NCBI RefSeq assembly: GCF_002105285.1 | Contig: NZ_MUHR01000013.1 | Location: 62,001 to 126,000, forward strand | Source: Planktotalea arctica | Lineage (GTDB): Bacteria; Pseudomonadota; Alphaproteobacteria; Rhodobacterales; Rhodobacteraceae | DNA: 64,000 bases | Reading direction: 5' to 3' | Shown here: in pieces, positions 43,865-51,875 of the stretch | How positions within the stretch are numbered: the first letter of the stretch is position 1 | How the letters are laid out: each line of letters starts with the position of its first letter | Translations under genes and position numbers: made by a program | The notes under the pieces: model-generated | The model's input: only the letters and a program-made list of their open reading frames with translations | What the model was told of the DNA's origin: nothing | The model's database searches: none

Positions 43865-44770
43865 ATGGACCTTTGGATACTTGCCACGATCGCGGCCACG
43901 ATTTTTCAGACCCTGCGATTCATGCTGCAAAAGCAACTCAGCATGGGTGCGCTTAGCACGGGCGGCGCGACATTTGCGCGTTTTGCCTATTCCGCGCCGC
44001 TCCTCGCGGCGGCCCTTGGCCTTTGGCTTTTTGCAAGCGGGGCCGAGATTCCCGAGGTTTCAGCGCGCTTCTGGATCATGGGCGCAATTGGCGGGCTGGC
44101 GCAGATACTCGCGACAGTTTGCGTCGTCGCGCTGTTTCGCGCGCGCAATTTCGCGGTGGGGATCACGTTCAAGAAAACCGAGGTGATGCTGTCGGTGTTG
44201 GTCGGACTCGTGATTTTGGGCGAGGGCGTGTCCGCCCTTGGGTTTGCGGCGATTCTGGTCGGCTTGTGCGGCGTTCTGACCTTGTCCAAAACGCCGGATG
44301 CGGCGGGACATTGGACACAGCGCATATTCACGCGCGCGGCGGCGCTTGGGCTTGGCTCGGGGGTGTTGTTCGCGATTTCCGGCGTGACCTACCGTGCGGC
44401 AACGCTGGATGTAGGTTCTGATGCGCCGCTGCTGCGCGCGGCCCTGACCCTATCGGCGGTCACGATGATGCAATTCTCGGCGATGGCGCTCTGGCTCCGA
44501 TGGCGCGAACCCGGGCAAGTGCGCGCAGTCTGGGACGCGCGCCGCAAAGCGGTCTGGATCGGGTTGAGCAGCGTTGCCGGCAGTTTGGGCTGGTTTGTCG
44601 CCTTCACCTTGCAGACGGCGGCCTACGTCAATGCGCTCGGGCAGGTGGAGTTGATTTTCTCGCTGCTCGTGTCGGTCCTTGTGTTCAAGGAAAAGCTGAG
44701 TCCGCGTGAAGGTTTTGGCATCGGGCTGTTGTCGCTAAGCGTGCTGTTGCTGGTCTGGGCTGTCGCCTAA
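43865..44770 (+). CDS. EamA/DMT family permease
   Basis: The 301-residue protein has ten hydrophobic helices in two EamA repeats, with the conserved FKKTEVMLSVLVGLVILGE in the first half and QVELIFSLLVSVLVFKEKLS in the second. DMT permeases export amino acids, metabolites or quaternary amines; the substrate is not predictable. GGAGGGC lies directly before the start. It is the last of three genes oriented with the desaturase. Confidence 0.88.
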   Translation: MDLWILATIAATIFQTLRFMLQKQLSMGALSTGGATFARFAYSAPLLAAALGLWLFASGAEIPEVSARFWIMGAIGGLAQILATVCVVALFRARNFAVGITFKKTEVMLSVLVGLVILGEGVSALGFAAILVGLCGVLTLSKTPDAAGHWTQRIFTRAAALGLGSGVLFAISGVTYRAATLDVGSDAPLLRAALTLSAVTMMQFSAMALWLRWREPGQVRAVWDARRKAVWIGLSSVAGSLGWFVAFTLQTAAYVNALGQVELIFSLLVSVLVFKEKLSPREGFGIGLLSLSVLLLVWAVA

Positions 44771-44834
44771 GAGGGGGCGCTGCCCCCGTCTGCACACGCA
44801 GACTCCCCCGCGATATGTTTTGAAAGAGGAAGCG
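44771..44834 (-). repeat. 3'-end element copy E (Nudix gene), divergent version
   Basis: Read in the sense of the Nudix gene the layout is as in the other copies: CTTCCTCTTTC, AAAACATATCGCGGGGG, then two hairpins, GTCTGC/GCAGAC (44788-44803) and GGGGGC/GCCCCC (44773-44787). The conserved part matches loosely, so this is a related but distinct version. Confidence 0.55.
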
Positions 44835-44836
44835 CC

Positions 44837-45562
44837 TCAGGGTTTTAGGGCGGTCTCTAGCGGCGAGGCACCTGCGAGGCGCAGGAAAAGGCTTTGTTCT
44901 TCGGTGTTGAGGAACATGGGCACGCTGGCGGGGGGACTTGGATCTTTGGCGCGCCCTGCAATTTCGGCGAGAACGACTTCGGTAATAAAGGGCAGATCGA
45001 ATTTGCGCACATCGCTTAGCGCGATCCATTGCAAGTGCGAGAGTTCGTCCGAGGCGGCGGAGAAATCATCGATATCGCCTTGCAGTGCATCTGCGTCGAT
45101 CAAGAAGAAGCGCGCATCGAAGCGGCGCGGGCGTCCGGGGGGCGTTATCGCGCGAAACACGAATTGCAGCGCCGAGGCGTCGGGCAGATGGCCCGTGGCT
45201 GCGAAGCTCTGCCAGTCAGAAGGGGGCGCGCCGCTCCAAGCGCCAGCGCGCCCGAGAATAAGGCCGGTTTCTTCCCAAAGCTCGCGAATGGCAGCAACGC
45301 CGAGCGCATGGATGCGGTCTTCATCGCTTTTGCGCAGCAAATGCGCTGCGCAGTCTGCGTTGATCGGCGCGGCGAGCGGCACGTCGGCGTCCGCCGCATC
45401 CACAGCGCCGCCGGGGAAGACGAATTTGTTGGGCATGAACGCGGCTTGCGCCCCGCGTTGCCCCATGAGCACACGCGGCGCGGCGCTAAAACGATCGCGC
45501 AAAACGATGACCGTCGCGGCCTGCCGGATCGCGCTTTTGTCGATGGCGGGTGTCTGGGTCAT
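44837..45562 (-). CDS. Nudix hydrolase
   Basis: The 241-residue protein has a Nudix box ending AIRELWEETGL and beginning with FPGGAVDAAD; the box is split by an insertion of about 25 residues, as in the NUDT7/NUDT19-like coenzyme A or broad-range subfamily. It hydrolyses a nucleoside diphosphate linked to another group. AGGAGCG lies ten bases before the ATG at 45562. It is downstream of the DUF983 gene on the same strand. Confidence 0.85.
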   Translation of the reverse strand: MTQTPAIDKSAIRQAATVIVLRDRFSAAPRVLMGQRGAQAAFMPNKFVFPGGAVDAADADVPLAAPINADCAAHLLRKSDEDRIHALGVAAIRELWEETGLILGRAGAWSGAPPSDWQSFAATGHLPDASALQFVFRAITPPGRPRRFDARFFLIDADALQGDIDDFSAASDELSHLQWIALSDVRKFDLPFITEVVLAEIAGRAKDPSPPASVPMFLNTEEQSLFLRLAGASPLETALKP

Positions 45563-45607
45563 GGGGGTCGCGCTCCTGTGCTCAGACCTGTGCTCGGGAG
45601 CAGACAA

Positions 45608-46090
45608 TCACGCTGCGGGTTGCTCTTCAAGGGGCAGATGCTCTGCGCCAAAGCCGAACATCTGGCGCGCCCATTGATAGGCGACGATCATGCCTTTAAG
45701 GCGGGGCAGCAGGTACAGTGAAAGCGCGACGCAGCCCACCGCGAAGATCGTGAACAGGATCAAAGGCTCGGGGCGGAATTTGACGAATGCGATATGTAGC
45801 GAGGGTGCCATGAGGTGTCCGACGATGAGAATCGTCAGATAGGCAGGGCCGTCGTCTGCGCGCGCAGGGCGAAAATCCTGCCGGCACACGGTGCAGTTTT
45901 CACGCATCTTGAGATAGCTGCGCAGCAAGGGTCCGTTGCCGCAGCGCGGGCATTTGCGCCGCCAGCCGCGTGCAAGCGCAGGCCATAAAGGACGCGCGTC
46001 GCCATCATGGCCATGATCATCGTGTGTGGCTTGATCGCTCAGGTCGTGTTGTTGTGCATCGATCGGCGCATGTCTTTCATTGGATATCAT
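45608..46090 (-). CDS. DUF983 family protein
   Basis: The 160-residue protein has a His/Asp-rich N-terminus, a zinc-ribbon-like pair CPRCG and CTVC (about 48-70) and two membrane helices in the C-terminal half. DUF983 proteins are found beside cytochrome oxidase assembly genes in some alphaproteobacteria, but no such gene is here. It precedes the Nudix gene by 45 bases and is divergent from the EF-hand gene. Confidence 0.85.
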   Translation of the reverse strand: MISNERHAPIDAQQHDLSDQATHDDHGHDGDARPLWPALARGWRRKCPRCGNGPLLRSYLKMRENCTVCRQDFRPARADDGPAYLTILIVGHLMAPSLHIAFVKFRPEPLILFTIFAVGCVALSLYLLPRLKGMIVAYQWARQMFGFGAEHLPLEEQPAA

Positions 46091-46318
46091 CTATCCAGAA
46101 CCCCTCTGTCTCGCTCTCCCTTAGCATGAGGCCTGCGGTATGGCTTTAATAGGGCACAAAGCGTCCTTGCGGCGCGATGTCGCGAATGTGCTTTGCATAA
46201 AAGGTAAAATAGCAGCGACGGAAACTGCGCGCTGCGGCGTTTGATCTATCATGGTAGGCAAAGCACGCCTGCTATGTGAAGGCCCGATAGGGGCCGTATC
46301 GATAGACGGAGTAGTATA

Positions 46319-46816
46319 ATGAACATGAAAATGCGCACAGCAACGCGGATCGCCCTGACAGGGCTGGTGATCGCCACAGGTTTCGGCGCGCAGGCTTCGA
46401 GCGGCAACGGCGAGGGGCGCGGCCATGGCAAGATGGGTCACGAACGCCCGAGCTTTGCCGCGCTGGACACGGACGCCAGCGGCACGCTGACACGCGAGGA
46501 GATGGCGAGCCACGGGCGCGCCCGCTTCGAGGAGCGCGACGTGAATGGCGATGGCATGCTGAGCAAGGAAGAAATGCTTGCGGATGGCAATAAGCGCGCA
46601 GAGCGGCGCGCTGGCAAGATGATCAAGCGCCATGACGCCAATGGCGACGGAATGCTGAGCTTTGAGGAAATGGCGCAGGGCAAGTATGAAGAGCGGCAGA
46701 GCGAGATGTTCGAGCGGATGGACGATGACGGCGACGGCACCGTATCCGAAGCGGAGTTCGCCGGGATGCAGCATCATGGTCATAAGAAGCGCCATATGAA
46801 CAAGAGCGACGATTAA
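46319..46816 (+). CDS. Exported EF-hand calcium-binding protein
   Basis: The 165-residue protein has a Sec signal peptide ending GFGAQAS and four EF-hand loops: DTDASGTLTREE (50-61), DVNGDGMLSKEE (74-85), DANGDGMLSFEE (106-117) and DDDGDGTVSEAE (135-146), all with the acidic ligands at positions 1, 3, 5 and 12. The tail is His/Lys-rich. It should bind calcium in the periplasm. GACGGAG precedes the start. An ECF sigma factor follows at 92 bases, hinting at a signalling link. Confidence 0.9.
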   Translation: MNMKMRTATRIALTGLVIATGFGAQASSGNGEGRGHGKMGHERPSFAALDTDASGTLTREEMASHGRARFEERDVNGDGMLSKEEMLADGNKRAERRAGKMIKRHDANGDGMLSFEEMAQGKYEERQSEMFERMDDDGDGTVSEAEFAGMQHHGHKKRHMNKSDD

Positions 46817-46907
46817 GCCTTGAGCCGCTGCTTCGCCCGCCACTGCGCTGCGGTGCGCGGGCGGAGCAGCACTTGAGTGAAAGGACCTCCGTGCATACAA
46901 GACGCGA

Positions 46908-47498
46908 ATGACCATGGCCTTGGACCAGAACGCAGATATCGGCGATGATGCGCTGTTGCAGCTTTATGCCAATGGCGATCAGGGGGCGGCGCGTAGCCTG
47001 ACGTTGCGCCTTGCGCCGCGCGCCTATGCGCAGGCCTACCGCATGCTTGGCAACGCGGCAGAGGCGGAGGATGTGGCGCAAGAGGCGATGATGCGCATCT
47101 GGAAGATTGCGCCCGATTGGCGCGCTGGCGATGCCAAGGTGACCACCTGGCTTTACCGCGTCACGGCCAATCTGTGCACCGACCGGCTGCGCCGCGCGCG
47201 CGGCTCTTCGCTCGATTCGATCGACGAACCTGTGGACCCAAGCCCGAGTGCGGCGGATGTGATGCAGGGCACGGCGCGCACGGAGGCGCTGCAGGGTGCG
47301 CTGATGCAGCTGCCAGCGCGCCAAAGACAAGCGGTGGTGCTGCGCCACCTTGAAGAACTGGCCAACCCGCAGATCGCGGAGTTGATGGATATAAGCGTGG
47401 ACGCGGTGGAAAGCCTGACATCGCGCGGCAAACGCGCGTTGGCGCAGATATTGAAGGGCCGCAAGGCGGCTCTGGGATTTGAAGGAGATGAGCAATGA
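46908..47498 (+). CDS. ECF-type RNA polymerase sigma factor
   Basis: The 196-residue protein has sigma region 2 (AEDVAQEAMMRIWK, TTWLYRVTANLCTDRLRR) and region 4 (LPARQRQAVVLRHLEEL, MDISVDAVESLTSRGKRAL), with no other domain. It directs RNA polymerase to alternative promoters. It overlaps the next gene by four bases, the usual arrangement with an anti-sigma factor. MALDQN two codons later is an alternative start. Confidence 0.9.
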   Translation: MTMALDQNADIGDDALLQLYANGDQGAARSLTLRLAPRAYAQAYRMLGNAAEAEDVAQEAMMRIWKIAPDWRAGDAKVTTWLYRVTANLCTDRLRRARGSSLDSIDEPVDPSPSAADVMQGTARTEALQGALMQLPARQRQAVVLRHLEELANPQIAELMDISVDAVESLTSRGKRALAQILKGRKAALGFEGDEQ

Positions 47499-47884
47499 GC
47501 CATGATGATGATCTCGTCGAAATGTTCGAGGAGGCACGCCGTGCGCCGCCCCCCGCGCCGTCGGCGGATTTTCTTGCCCGGGTTCTCAGCGAGGGGCAAG
47601 CGATGCAGCCCGCCCCTGCCGCCCCTGCCGCGAAGATGCGCGCGCGCCAAAAAAGGCGCAGTGCCCCGCTCAAGGGGCTGTTCGCGGGCCTTGGAGAGGC
47701 GATTGGCGGTTGGCCTGCCTTTGCGGGCCTTGCCAGCGCGGCTGCGGCGGGGCTTTATATCGGGATCAGCCCGCCGCAAGGGTTGATCCTGCCCCTTGGC
47801 GCGGCGCTTGGCGGCGATGCGGCCGCATTGACGCAGGTGTTCGAGGTCGGGGATGGCTTCGATTTCACACAGTTCGAGGGATAG
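47495..47884 (+). CDS. Putative anti-sigma factor, single-pass
   Basis: The 129-residue protein starts MSHDDDLVEMFEEARRAPPP, with a soluble N-terminal part, an Arg/Lys-rich stretch and one hydrophobic segment (about 78-105). It overlaps the ECF sigma gene by four bases. Position and topology suit an anti-sigma factor with a cytosolic sigma-binding part, but no known anti-sigma domain is recognisable. The role is inferred from context. Confidence 0.6.
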   Translation: MSHDDDLVEMFEEARRAPPPAPSADFLARVLSEGQAMQPAPAAPAAKMRARQKRRSAPLKGLFAGLGEAIGGWPAFAGLASAAAAGLYIGISPPQGLILPLGAALGGDAAALTQVFEVGDGFDFTQFEG

Positions 47885-47890
47885 GGCAAC

Positions 47891-48403
47891 ATGAGTGATC
47901 CAAACACGAGCGATCAAACGGGCGGCGCGGCCAAGCCGAAGCGTCTGTTTCGCGTGCTCTTTGCGCTTTCTGTGGCGTTGAACCTGCTGGTGGTTTTTGC
48001 GGTCATCGGCGTGTTCACCAAAGGGCCGGGCGCGCGCGGTGGCCCGCCGGGGCTGCGCGAAATTTCCGCGCCCTACGTTGGTGCATTCGAGCGCGAGGAC
48101 AAACGCGCGATGCGCGCGCAAATGCATGAGCGCTTGCCTGGGCGCAGCGCGGGAATCGCTGCCAATAAGGCAGATTACAGCGCGTTTCTGGCAATCGTGC
48201 GCGCCGAAGAGTTCGACGCACCGCGTGCTGCGATGATCATGGAGGGGCAGATGGCGCGGGTTGCGGATTTGCAAAAGCTGGGCCGTGAAATGGCGCTGGC
48301 GCGTATTGCGGCGATGAGCCTGCCAGAGCGGCGCGCCTATGCGGACCGCTTGCAGGACTGGCTTGACCACAAGGCGCACAAGCGCGGCAAGCCCGAGCGC
48401 TGA
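47891..48403 (+). CDS. Periplasmic heavy-metal-sensor-like protein
   Basis: The 170-residue protein has a cytosolic N-terminus, one membrane anchor (about 21-42), and a helical periplasmic domain with REDKRAMRAQMHERLPGRSA and SLPERRAYADRLQDWL, the pattern of the CnrR/ZraP/CpxP-like heavy-metal-sensor family. Such proteins bind metal or misfolded protein and signal to an ECF system. It follows the putative anti-sigma gene by six bases, so all three should be co-transcribed. Confidence 0.78.
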   Translation: MSDPNTSDQTGGAAKPKRLFRVLFALSVALNLLVVFAVIGVFTKGPGARGGPPGLREISAPYVGAFEREDKRAMRAQMHERLPGRSAGIAANKADYSAFLAIVRAEEFDAPRAAMIMEGQMARVADLQKLGREMALARIAAMSLPERRAYADRLQDWLDHKAHKRGKPER

Positions 48404-48499
48404 TTTAAGTAGAAATCCCCCCGCGACCATGGCAAACCTTGAACGGTATTTTGTGTCGGCCAACGGTTTGGCCTCGGTCTGGATTTGGGGGGCATGGGA

Positions 48500-48784
48500 A
48501 TGTCATTATCGCGCGACGCGGCAGAAGTTTTCAGCCTGAACGTCTTGGGCTGGCTGGTGGGGCAGGACGAAATCGTGCCCGTGTTTCTGGGCGCAACGGG
48601 GGCGAGCGAATCCGATTTGCACACAGAGGCGGGCAAACCGGAGTTCATGCTCTCCATGCTGGATTTCCTGATGATGAACGACGAATGGATCATCGCGTGC
48701 TGTGATGAGTTGCGCGTCCCCTACGAGCGGATAGGCCAAGCGCGTCAGGCCTTGCCCGGCGGCGCGGAAATGAGCTGGACATGA
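48500..48784 (+). CDS. DUF3572 family protein
   Basis: The 94-residue protein MSLSRDAAEVFSLNVLGWLV matches the small DUF3572 family of alphaproteobacteria (ASESDLHTEAGKPEFMLSML, then LDFLMMNDEWIIACC). The function is unknown. The frame also has ATG at 48494; GGGGGG lies upstream of both. It overlaps the next HAD gene by four bases. Confidence 0.75.
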   Translation: MSLSRDAAEVFSLNVLGWLVGQDEIVPVFLGATGASESDLHTEAGKPEFMLSMLDFLMMNDEWIIACCDELRVPYERIGQARQALPGGAEMSWT

Positions 48785-49500
48785 GCAGCACGTCCGATGT
48801 GTTCAAGGCGGTTCTGTTCGATAAGGACGGCACGTTGTTCGATTTTCGCGGCACATGGGATGCTTGGGCGGCCGGTTTCCTGCCGGTGCTCTGCTCGGGC
48901 AAGGCGGATGTGCTGCGCGAAATGGCGGTGGCTCTGAGGTTCGACCTTGAGGCGGGCGCATTCCTGCACGATTCTCTGGTGATCGCAGGCACTAACCGCG
49001 AGGTGTCCGAAGTGATGGCACGCGTGCTGGAGCGCACGGATATCGACGCGCTTGAGCGCGAAGTGTCGCAAAGCGCCGCGCAAGCACCACTCGATCCTGC
49101 GGTGCCCTTGGAGCCGCTATTGAACGCGCTCAAGGCGCAGGGCTACAAACTGGGCGTAATGACCAATGACGCCGAGGCCGTCGCCCATGCGCATTTGGGC
49201 AAGGCAGGCGTGGCCGGGCATTTCGATTTCATTTGTGGCAGTGATAGCGGCTTTGGCGCGAAACCTGCCCCCGAACCGCTGCTGGCCTTTTGCACACATG
49301 TTCAGGTGGACCCGTTTCATACGGTGATGCTGGGTGACAGCACGCACGATCTGCAAGCGGCGCGCGCGGCGGGCATGGCGGCTATCGGCGTGCTGACCGG
49401 CATTGCGCGGGCGGCGGAACTGGCCCCGCACGCAGACGCGATCCTTAACGATATCGGCGCTTTGCCCGCCTGGTTGCATGAGAAGTCTGCACGCAGGTAA
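48781..49500 (+). CDS. HAD-family hydrolase, phosphoglycolate phosphatase-like
   Basis: The 239-residue protein has HAD motifs FDKDGTLFDF, VMTNDAE, KPAPEPLLAF and MLGDSTHDLQAARAAG. It is a Gph-type phosphatase, unlike the one at 39892 in sequence. The leading ATGA overlaps the DUF3572 gene, so the two are coupled. The physiological substrate is not evident. Confidence 0.87.
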   Translation: MSSTSDVFKAVLFDKDGTLFDFRGTWDAWAAGFLPVLCSGKADVLREMAVALRFDLEAGAFLHDSLVIAGTNREVSEVMARVLERTDIDALEREVSQSAAQAPLDPAVPLEPLLNALKAQGYKLGVMTNDAEAVAHAHLGKAGVAGHFDFICGSDSGFGAKPAPEPLLAFCTHVQVDPFHTVMLGDSTHDLQAARAAGMAAIGVLTGIARAAELAPHADAILNDIGALPAWLHEKSARR

Positions 49501-49586
49501 CAAATACGACAAGATGTGTCGCAGTTGGGATCACCAGCAGCGCGTTCCTTGGCTTTGATGTTCCCTAGCATAAGCGGGAGAGTATC

Positions 49587-51149
49587 ATGGAAGGTTCGGA
49601 CAATCGCAGACGCAGGGGCGGTGGACGTGCAGGGGCTTCGGCGCGGCGTGGCTCGTCCGCGATCGAGCAAAGCCCATGGCGTCTCCCCGTTAACATAGAT
49701 CGCCCGACCGAACCTTTGGACGAGGCCGGTATCGCCGCTATTCATGACGGCGCGATGCGTATCCTTGAAGAGATAGGGATCGCGTTCCTCAACCCTGAAG
49801 CGGTTGAAATCCTCTCCAAAAGCGGGGGCTGCGATATCGACGGAGAGATCGTGCGCATGGGCCGTGACTTTGTCATGGAAAAGATTGCCCTCGCCCCGAG
49901 CCAGTTCGACATCACGCCGCGTAATCCCGATCGCAAGCTGACTATCGGCGGCAATCACATCTTGTTCGGAAATGTGTCCTCGCCGCCTAATTACTGGGAT
50001 ATGGCGCTGGGCAAAAAGGTGCCGGGCAATCGCGAAATGTGCCAGAACCTGTTGAAATTGACGCAGTATTTCAACTGTATCCACTTCGCGGGTGGCTATC
50101 CTGTGGAGCCTGTAGATGTGCATGCCTCGGTGCGCCACCTCGATGTGCTCTATGACAAGCTGACGATCACTGACAAGGTGATGCACGCCTACAGCCTTGG
50201 TAAAGAGCGCGTCGAGGACGTGATGGAAATGGTGCGCATCGCGGGGGGGCTAAGCCATGAGGAATTCGATTCCTCGGCCCATATGTATACCAACATCAAC
50301 TCAACGTCGCCGCTGAAGCACGACTTTCCCATGATGGACGGCTGGATACGCATGGCGCGGCGCGGTCAGGCCTTGGTGGTCACGCCATTCACGCTTGCCG
50401 GTGCGATGGCGCCCGTTACGATGTCGGGCGCTGTGGCGCAATCGCTCGCCGAAGCGCTGTGCGCGGTGGTTCTGGCGCAGGTCATTAACCCCGGTTGCCC
50501 TTGCGTGATCGGCACATTCACCTCGAACGTGGATATGAAAAGCGGTGCGCCCGCCTTCGGCACCCCTGAATATATGCGTGCAACGCAGATGACCGGCCAG
50601 ATGGCGCGGTTTTACGATTTGCCCATGCGCTCGAGCGGCGTGTGCGCGGCGAACGTGCCCGATGGGCAGGCGATGTGGGAGACCTCCAACAGCCTTTGGG
50701 CGGCAGTGCAATCGGGCACCAACATGGTTTATCATGCGGCCGGCTGGCTGGAGGGGGGGCTTATCGCCTCGCCCGAAAAATTCATCATGGATTGCGAGGT
50801 TCTTCAGCAAATTCAACGCTATATGGAGCCTGAGATCTTTGCGACGACACCTGATGATATCGCGCTCGATGCGATCAAATCTGTCGGCAACGATGGTCAT
50901 TTCTTTGGCATCCAGCACACGCAGGACCGTTATCAGACGGCCTTTTACCAGCCGTTTCTGAGCGATTGGAAGAACTATGAGGGTTGGGAAGTCGCGGGTG
51001 CGATCTGGACGCCGGAGCGCGCGCACAACCTGTTTCGCCAGATCCTCGAAGAGTTCGAAGAACCGCCCATGGACCCGGCCATTCGCGAGGAACTGGCCGA
51101 CTTCGTGGCGCGGCGCAAATCCGAAGGCGGCGCACCCACGGATTTCTGA
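49587..51149 (+). CDS. Trimethylamine methyltransferase (MttB)-family protein
   Basis: The 520-residue protein begins with an Arg/Gly-rich tail (RRRGGGRAG), followed by the MttB TIM-barrel with GGNHILFGNVSSPPNYWD, PFTLAGAMAPVTMSGA and VYHAAGWLEGGL. It has no in-frame amber codon, so it is a non-pyrrolysine member; relatives demethylate betaines using a corrinoid protein. No corrinoid protein or activase is adjacent. A hairpin follows the stop. Confidence 0.88.
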   Translation: MEGSDNRRRRGGGRAGASARRGSSAIEQSPWRLPVNIDRPTEPLDEAGIAAIHDGAMRILEEIGIAFLNPEAVEILSKSGGCDIDGEIVRMGRDFVMEKIALAPSQFDITPRNPDRKLTIGGNHILFGNVSSPPNYWDMALGKKVPGNREMCQNLLKLTQYFNCIHFAGGYPVEPVDVHASVRHLDVLYDKLTITDKVMHAYSLGKERVEDVMEMVRIAGGLSHEEFDSSAHMYTNINSTSPLKHDFPMMDGWIRMARRGQALVVTPFTLAGAMAPVTMSGAVAQSLAEALCAVVLAQVINPGCPCVIGTFTSNVDMKSGAPAFGTPEYMRATQMTGQMARFYDLPMRSSGVCAANVPDGQAMWETSNSLWAAVQSGTNMVYHAAGWLEGGLIASPEKFIMDCEVLQQIQRYMEPEIFATTPDDIALDAIKSVGNDGHFFGIQHTQDRYQTAFYQPFLSDWKNYEGWEVAGAIWTPERAHNLFRQILEEFEEPPMDPAIREELADFVARRKSEGGAPTDF

Positions 51150-51178
51150 TTTGCTTAATGATAGTGGATCAATTTGAA

Positions 51179-51211
51179 GCTAATGCGCGTCACTTTCTGG
51201 CGCGCATTAGC
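51179..51211 (+). terminator. Inverted repeat after the MttB-like gene
   Basis: Perfect 11-base arms GCTAATGCGCG and CGCGCATTAGC enclose an 11-base loop, 30 bases past the stop and followed by CTCTTTGTT. It may end transcription of the MttB-like gene, or be an operator of the H-NOX gene 80 bases downstream; the weak T-tract leaves both open. Confidence 0.5.
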
Positions 51212-51290
51212 TCTTTGTTAAGACCCATCGCGCAAAACTGGGCTTGTGGCTATGCGCTGCAAGACTTCGTTTTCCGAGTTAGGTTTCACA

Positions 51291-51875
51291 ATGCACGGTT
51301 TGGTCAATAAGGCGATTGAGGCCTTTGTGATAGACACATATGGCGCGCAGCCATGGCGGGTGATCGCCCAGATGTGCGAACTTGACGATCCGCATTTCGA
51401 AGCGATGATGTCCTATGAGGGCGATATCACGTCGCGTGTCATCGACTGTGCAACACGCGTCCTGAAGGCGGATCGTGCTGATTTTCTGCAAAACCTCGGC
51501 ACCTATCTGGTTTCGCAACCGAGTCAGCAGGCGGTGCGCAGGTTGCTGCGTTTCGGGGGGGTGGATTTTGTCGATTTCCTGTATTCGCTTGATGATCTGC
51601 GCGACCGCGCACGCCTTGCGGTGTCCGATCTGCATCTGCCCCGGCTCGAACTTCGCGAACATACATCGAACCAGTTCAGCCTGACGGTGCGCTCCAAACT
51701 TGACGGGTTCGGCCATGTGCTCGTCGGGCTATTGACGGCGATGGCTGATGATTACGGGGCATTGGTGATGCTCGATTATGGTGGGCGACGGGGCGAGGTT
51801 GAAACGGTCGCCATCGCCCTTCTGGAGAGGTCGTTTGCCGAAGGAAACAGTTTTGAATTGGGAGCAAGGGTTTGA
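51291..51875 (+). CDS. H-NOX (haem-NO-binding) family protein, proximal His absent
   Basis: The 194-residue protein MHGLVNKAIEAFV has the H-NOX fold. In the helix where the family has its haem ligand histidine (about residue 104) the sequence reads SLDDLRDRARLAV, with arginine instead, and the YxSxR motif is reduced to SLTVR. It probably binds haem weakly, by another residue, or not at all. It overlaps the GGDEF gene by four bases (TTGA), so the two should form one signalling unit. Confidence 0.83.
   Translation: MHGLVNKAIEAFVIDTYGAQPWRVIAQMCELDDPHFEAMMSYEGDITSRVIDCATRVLKADRADFLQNLGTYLVSQPSQQAVRRLLRFGGVDFVDFLYSLDDLRDRARLAVSDLHLPRLELREHTSNQFSLTVRSKLDGFGHVLVGLLTAMADDYGALVMLDYGGRRGEVETVAIALLERSFAEGNSFELGARV

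Noticed and set aside
46121-47537. Minus-strand frames of 264 and 304 residues across the EF-hand and sigma genes
   Set aside because: They overlap recognised plus-strand genes over their full length and show no family features.
49507-49521. CGACA/TGTCG dyad before the MttB-like gene
   Set aside because: Five-base arms with a 5-base spacer are expected by chance in a sequence of this length.
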